The translations under genes and the position numbers were made by a program. From Clostridia bacterium (GTDB taxonomy: Bacteria > Bacillota > Clostridia > Oscillospirales > CAG-272): a stretch of 64,000 nt of DNA. Every line of letters begins with the position of its first letter. Positions within the stretch are counted from its first letter, which is position 1. Of the stretch, positions 60,562 to 64,000 are shown one piece after another. The DNA lies in NCBI GenBank assembly GCA_017472255.1, contig JAFUQU010000016.1, positions 117,684-181,683 of the forward strand, read 5' to 3'. The notes under the pieces are model-generated. The model was not told where the DNA came from and did no database searches. It saw only the letters and a list, made by a program, of their open reading frames with translations.

Positions 60562-62064
60562 TTATTTCTCCTCGCCGGAGGGCCAGCGTCCGTCGAAGAC
60601 CGGCTCCTCGGTCACACAGTAGAACTTTCCGCTCTCGTCGTGCATAACCTCGGCGTTGAACTTCTCCGCGTCGCTGTAGGGAACCCGCTCGGTGAAGTGA
60701 CCGAAGGTGCTGCCGCCGCGCTCACAATAGCGTCCCAGCGTGCGGGTGGGATCGTCGGCGCGGTTGATGTAAGTGTTGCCGCGCATGACGGGGAGGTGCT
60801 TTTCCTCCTGAACGCCGCAGTGAATCAGCATGGAGCGGCTGCGGTCGAAGATGTTGTTCTCGATGACGAAATTCTCCGCGATGTTGCGGTGATCCCAGCC
60901 CTTAATGTGGGCGGCGCGGCTGTAGAAGGAGCCCCAGCCGTAGCCGCAGAAGCGGCAGATGTTGCCGGTCATCAAAATATTTTTCATGAACTGCTCATCG
61001 TTGTTGTCCTGCTCCAGGAAATATTCGATGGAGTAGATGCAGTTTTCGATCAGGTTGTCCTTGTAAAGCACATTCTCCATGGAAACAGTGCGCTCGCCCG
61101 CATTGCCCTTGAACTGATGGGTGACGCCCGCGTCGTAGACCTGATAGATGTAACAGTTTTCCACGGTGAAATCCTTGCAGGAGACGTAGATTTCGATGCC
61201 GTTGCCATAGCGGAAGGGCTTGCGTCCGTCGTTGTTGGCGTAACCCTGTAAGCAGCCGCCGATCCAGCCCAGCTCGCAGTTACGGACGGTCAGCCTGTTT
61301 CGGTTGCCGGTGCCGATGCCGTGACAGCCGCAATGCATGATGCAGAGATTGTCGATGGTTACGTTGTCGCCCGCCACGGCGATGTTGTTGCCACGGGTGA
61401 AAAGCTCGATGGACTGGAAGACTTCGCCGGGATTACCCTCGTCGCAGCGCAGATAGAGGTAGCCGGTCGTATGCCAGAGGTCGGGAATGCTGTCCATGGG
61501 CGCGGCGTTGATGCGGGAGAAGAAGCCCAGATTGTGCTTCAGGTCGCGGCGCTCGTCAAAGACGCTCTCGTCGCCGCGGCTGCGGTAATGACCGCCCGCC
61601 CAGATTGGGATGATCTTGAAGCCCGCCGTCTTTCCGTTGTCGAAAACGATGCCGCCCACATCCAGCAGAGGCGTGCGGTAGACCCAGACGTTTTCGCTTC
61701 CTTCCAGCTTTGTCCAGCACTCGGGCTTGGCGCAGTTTTCGGGGGAGCCGGACAGAATGGGCTTGGCGCCCTCGCCCCAGGCGGAGTAGGTTACGCCTCC
61801 CTTTGCGGAGAGCTTGCCCCGGAAGGTGTCGCCCCGCTTGAACAGAACGGTGTCGCCCTCCGTAAGCTCCAGCGCGTTCACCGCGTCAAGGGAGCGGATA
61901 GCGGTTTCGGGGGATTTGCCGTCGGCCTCGTCGCTGCCGGTTTCAGCGACGTAGTAAACGGTTCCGTCGGTGGGATAGCTGGACGCGGCGGCGCGGATGG
62001 CGGCTTTGCGCGCTTCGGCAGCGGTGTCGATTTCGTGCAGGATTTCATTGGTTGCAGGCAGCAT
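60562..62064 (-). CDS. Right-handed parallel beta-helix protein (pectate-lyase-like fold)
   Basis: 500 residues. The N-terminal helical lead is followed by YYVAETGSDEADGKSPETAI and ELTEGDTVLFKRGDTFRGKL, the typical entrance of beta-helix carbohydrate-active proteins. Repeated short strands follow: VTIDNLCIMHCGCHGIG, NRLTVRNCELGWIGG, KDFTVENCYIYQVYDAG and NFVIENNIFDRSR. There is no signal peptide. No lyase catalytic motif could be assigned, so hydrolase, lyase or epimerase activity is open. ATG 62064 follows AAGGAG; earlier in-frame codons lie beyond the promoter. Confidence 0.8.
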   Translation of the reverse strand: MLPATNEILHEIDTAAEARKAAIRAAASSYPTDGTVYYVAETGSDEADGKSPETAIRSLDAVNALELTEGDTVLFKRGDTFRGKLSAKGGVTYSAWGEGAKPILSGSPENCAKPECWTKLEGSENVWVYRTPLLDVGGIVFDNGKTAGFKIIPIWAGGHYRSRGDESVFDERRDLKHNLGFFSRINAAPMDSIPDLWHTTGYLYLRCDEGNPGEVFQSIELFTRGNNIAVAGDNVTIDNLCIMHCGCHGIGTGNRNRLTVRNCELGWIGGCLQGYANNDGRKPFRYGNGIEIYVSCKDFTVENCYIYQVYDAGVTHQFKGNAGERTVSMENVLYKDNLIENCIYSIEYFLEQDNNDEQFMKNILMTGNICRFCGYGWGSFYSRAAHIKGWDHRNIAENFVIENNIFDRSRSMLIHCGVQEEKHLPVMRGNTYINRADDPTRTLGRYCERGGSTFGHFTERVPYSDAEKFNAEVMHDESGKFYCVTEEPVFDGRWPSGEEK

Positions 62065-62158
62065 GATGGATTCTCCTTTGCGTTGTAATGATTTCGATAT
62101 CTGCGGAATTTGCGGATATTTTGCGTTTGCGGGGGAAGCATACTGTTGATTTCGTACC

Positions 62159-62187
62159 ATTATAACACGGAATCCGGGCGGTGTCAA
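62159..62187 (-). promoter_or_regulatory. Promoter of the beta-helix gene
   Basis: Minus strand TTGACA (62182-62187), 17-bp spacer, TATAAT (62159-62164); perfect hexamers, about 95 bases before ATG 62064. That leaves a fairly long untranslated leader. Confidence 0.82.
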
Positions 62188-62252
62188 GAGAAATGCGAGA
62201 AAAACTCTTGCGTTGTTCACATAAAATTCGTAAAAGAAATTATATAAATTCA

Positions 62253-62281
62253 TTGACAAATTATATGGAACGTGGTATAAT
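62253..62281 (+). promoter_or_regulatory. Promoter of the ribbon-helix-helix gene
   Basis: TTGACA (62253-62258), 17-bp spacer, TATAAT (62276-62281); perfect hexamers, 48 bases before the ATG. Confidence 0.85.
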
Positions 62282-62329
62282 AATATCACAAAGAAAAATT
62301 CCAAAGCAATGCTTTGTGAGGAGGCAGAC

Positions 62330-62998
62330 ATGAAGAAAACCTTATACAGCCTGATGCTCTCGGATGAGGTCATCCGGGAAATCGATATCCTCGCCCACCG
62401 CATGGGAACAAGCCGATCGGCGCTGGTGAACCAGATTCTCGCCGAGCACGTTTCCATCCGCACGCCCGAGCAGCAGATTAACGACATCTTCCGCGCCATG
62501 GAGGAAATGATCAGCCCGTCCCGTGAGCTGGTGCCCTTCTTCGAACAGGGCGCACCCACCATGTCGATGAAATCCTGCCTGGAGTACAAATACCGCCCCA
62601 CCGTCCGCTACGAGGTGGAGCTGTCCCGGGTCATCAGCGAAGAAGCGCCCATGGGAAGCCTGTCGGTAATCTTCCGCACCCAGTCGGCGGCGCTGATCGA
62701 CGCGATGACCGCATTCTTCCGCTTGTGGAAGCGGATCGAGGAACAGACACTCACGCCGCTTATTGGAAGCGCGCCCGAATTCGCCCTGTACGACGGACGC
62801 TTCGTGCGCACCATCGCGTACCCCACGGTGCGGGGACGTCAGCGCGATCTCGATTCGCGGGAGCTGGCGTCGGCGATTTCCGGCTACGTGCAGTGCTTCG
62901 ACAGTCTGCTCAAGGCTTATATCAGCGGCGGTATGTCCGCCGAAGCCGTAGCGCTTGAATATCAGAACGATCTATCACAGCGTGAAATTCTTATATAA
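62330..62998 (+). CDS. Ribbon-helix-helix (CopG-like) protein with unknown C-terminal domain
   Basis: 222 residues. The N-terminal ~45 residues (KKTLYSLMLSDEVIREIDIL then AHRMGTSRSALVNQILAEHV) are a ribbon-helix-helix DNA-binding fold. The remaining ~170 residues form a domain I cannot name, with SCLEYKYRPTVRYEVELSRV, GSLSVIFRTQSAALIDAMTA and FFRLWKRIEEQ. ATG 62330 lies 6 bases after GAGGAG. It lies directly upstream of clpB on the same strand, so it may be a regulator of clpB or a co-expressed partner; both ideas are inference. Confidence 0.78.
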   Translation: MKKTLYSLMLSDEVIREIDILAHRMGTSRSALVNQILAEHVSIRTPEQQINDIFRAMEEMISPSRELVPFFEQGAPTMSMKSCLEYKYRPTVRYEVELSRVISEEAPMGSLSVIFRTQSAALIDAMTAFFRLWKRIEEQTLTPLIGSAPEFALYDGRFVRTIAYPTVRGRQRDLDSRELASAISGYVQCFDSLLKAYISGGMSAEAVALEYQNDLSQREILI

Positions 62999-63000
62999 GG

Positions 63001-63125
63001 AGGAATAGTGTGAAAAATACTTTTTCACACATGGTTTTGTGGCTTTCGCTGCTTTGCAGCAGCGATTTTGCTACGCAAAACCAGCCCCAATTCCCAAGAA
63101 AGGAAACTTTCGCTACGCGAAAGTC
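63001..63125 (+). promoter_or_regulatory. Structured leader of clpB with serial TAC-loop hairpins
   Basis: Three perfect hairpins share the loop TAC. They are GTGTGAAAAA-TAC-TTTTTCACAC (63008-63030), TTTTGC-TAC-GCAAAA (63066-63080) and ACTTTCGC-TAC-GCGAAAGT (63106-63124). A fourth, GCTGC-TTT-GCAGC (63048-63060), lies between. The last hairpin fills the space between AAGAAAGGA (63097-63105) and ATG 63126. No CIRCE or CtsR repeat is visible. Confidence 0.65.
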
Positions 63126-64000
63126 ATGATTACTAAAATGAACGCAGAAAAATTTACACAAAAATCCGTTGAAACCATCAACACCGCCCAGAATATCGCC
63201 CGTGAAAACGGCAACCAGACCCTGACGCCGGAGCATCTGCTCTACGCGCTGGTCGATCAGAACGGCGGGCTGATCGAGTCGCTGCTCACCAAAATGGGCG
63301 TGGACTGCGACAAGCTGCTGTCCGAACTGGACACGCTGATTTCCAAGCTGCCCAAGGTCAGCGGAAACGGCGATCTCTATCCGTCAAACGAAACTTCTGC
63401 CGTGCTCCGCTTCGCCGAGAAGGCGGCGGGGGGAATGAAGGACGAATACATCTCCGTGGAGCATTTAATGCTGGGCATCTTTTCCGAGGGCGGACGGGCG
63501 GTTAAGCAGCTGCTGGACAGCCACGGCATCCGCCGTGACGCCTTCACCGCCGAGCTTGCCAAGGTCAAGACAGCTCCCGTCACCAGCGACAATCCCGAGG
63601 ACACCTACGACGTGCTGAAAAAATACGGCACCGATCTGGTGGAGCGCGCCCGGGAACAGAAGCTGGACCCGGTTATCGGACGTGACTACGAGATTCGAAA
63701 TGTGATTCGTATTCTGTCCCGTAAAACCAAGAACAATCCCGTGCTTATCGGCGAACCCGGCGTGGGCAAAACCGCCATTGCCGAAGGACTGGCGCAGCGT
63801 ATCGTCCGGGGCGATGTTCCCGAAGGATTGAAGGACAAGACCATCTTCTCCCTCGATATGGGCGCGCTTATCGCCGGCGCGAAGTACCGCGGCGAATTCG
63901 AGGAGCGTTTGAAAGCCGTTCTGAAGGAGGTTCGGTCCTCCGAGGGTAAAATCATTCTGTTCATCGATGAGCTGCACACCATCGTCGGCGCGGGCAAAAC
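63126..64000 (+). CDS. clpB: ATP-dependent chaperone ClpB (3' partial)
   Basis: The frame is open from ATG 63126 to the window end (about 291 codons). It begins [20 protein letters not shown], the ClpB N-domain, with [20 protein letters not shown] and [13 protein letters not shown] as the two Clp_N repeats. The first AAA+ module follows: [20 protein letters not shown], Walker [21 protein letters not shown] near residue 210, and Walker B region [17 protein letters not shown] at the edge. ClpB disaggregates proteins with DnaK. The product is ClpB rather than ClpA or ClpC, judging from the N-domain and the [12 protein letters not shown] segment. The ribosome site is separated from ATG by a hairpin. 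Confidence 0.93.
   Translation, partial: MITKMNAEKFTQKSVETINTAQNIARENGNQTLTPEHLLYALVDQNGGLIESLLTKMGVDCDKLLSELDTLISKLPKVSGNGDLYPSNETSAVLRFAEKAAGGMKDEYISVEHLMLGIFSEGGRAVKQLLDSHGIRRDAFTAELAKVKTAPVTSDNPEDTYDVLKKYGTDLVERAREQKLDPVIGRDYEIRNVIRILSRKTKNNPVLIGEPGVGKTAIAEGLAQRIVRGDVPEGLKDKTIFSLDMGALIAGAKYRGEFEERLKAVLKEVRSSEGKIILFIDELHTIVGAGK

Noticed and set aside
62999..63125. CIRCE or CtsR operator for clpB
   Set aside because: Neither TTAGCACTC/GAGTGCTAA nor tandem GGTCAAA heptads are present in the leader.

Overview
The window reads as chromosome of a strictly anaerobic, Gram-positive, gut-type member of the Clostridia. The grounds are: the oxygen-independent cbi route to cobalamin, a glycyl radical enzyme, clostridial ChW (hydrophobic, conserved W) repeats, lipobox solute-binding proteins, GGAGG ribosome sites, near-consensus TTGACA-17-TATAAT promoters, and recombinase remnants of clostridial mobile-element type. 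The species cannot be named from the sequence.

Region 1 (1-11069, + strand) is one tightly overlapping cobalamin operon: cbiA (3' end only), cbiC, cbiD, cbiF, cbiG, cbiH, a cbiJ-cbiE-cbiT triple fusion, cbiB, a threonine-phosphate decarboxylase gene, cbiP, the corrinoid adenosyltransferase and a Cys-rich DUF2284-type gene. Its start, and any cobalamin riboswitch, lie left of the window.

Region 2 (11070-19175) is a mobile-element scar. Related fragments of a tyrosine-recombinase gene end lie near 11.2 and 18.7 kb in the same orientation, and a serine-recombinase remnant sits at 11.3-11.6 kb. Between them, all on the minus strand, is a cell-envelope module: an 11-residue-repeat protein, a two-TM protein, a coiled-coil protein, a cardiolipin synthase, two tandem ABC-2 ATPase/permease pairs and a truncated response regulator. 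Two promoters in it share a 22-bp-spaced direct-repeat operator. Two tRNA-Ser genes close the region.

Region 3 (19.2-34.6 kb) handles uronates and plant or host glycans. On the minus strand are a frameshifted glycyl radical enzyme, an FAD oxidoreductase and an AraC regulator. Divergent from these is an operon of a mannonate dehydratase-like gene, glucuronate isomerase, an SDR fructuronate reductase, GH115, GH39 and an M55 peptidase. An AraC plus GH38 alpha-mannosidase pair follows.

Region 4 (34.6-51.6 kb) is built from small catabolic units. They are AraC with SBP1 and a metallophosphatase; a phosphodiesterase divergent from glycerol kinase, a lipase and a TIM-barrel isomerase; a ChW/SH3/M23 cell-wall hydrolase divergent from LacI; LacI-SBP2-GH36-DMT transporter-MBL hydrolase; and SBP3. 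The three solute-binding lipoproteins are paralogs, and none has an ABC permease beside it.

Region 5 (51.8-64 kb) holds a 1912-residue helicase-nuclease of DUF4011/DUF3320 type, a truncated S66 peptidase leader joined to trmO, a flavin reductase operon, a beta-helix protein, a ribbon-helix-helix protein and the 5' end of clpB. The clpB gene is preceded by an unusual series of TAC-loop hairpins.
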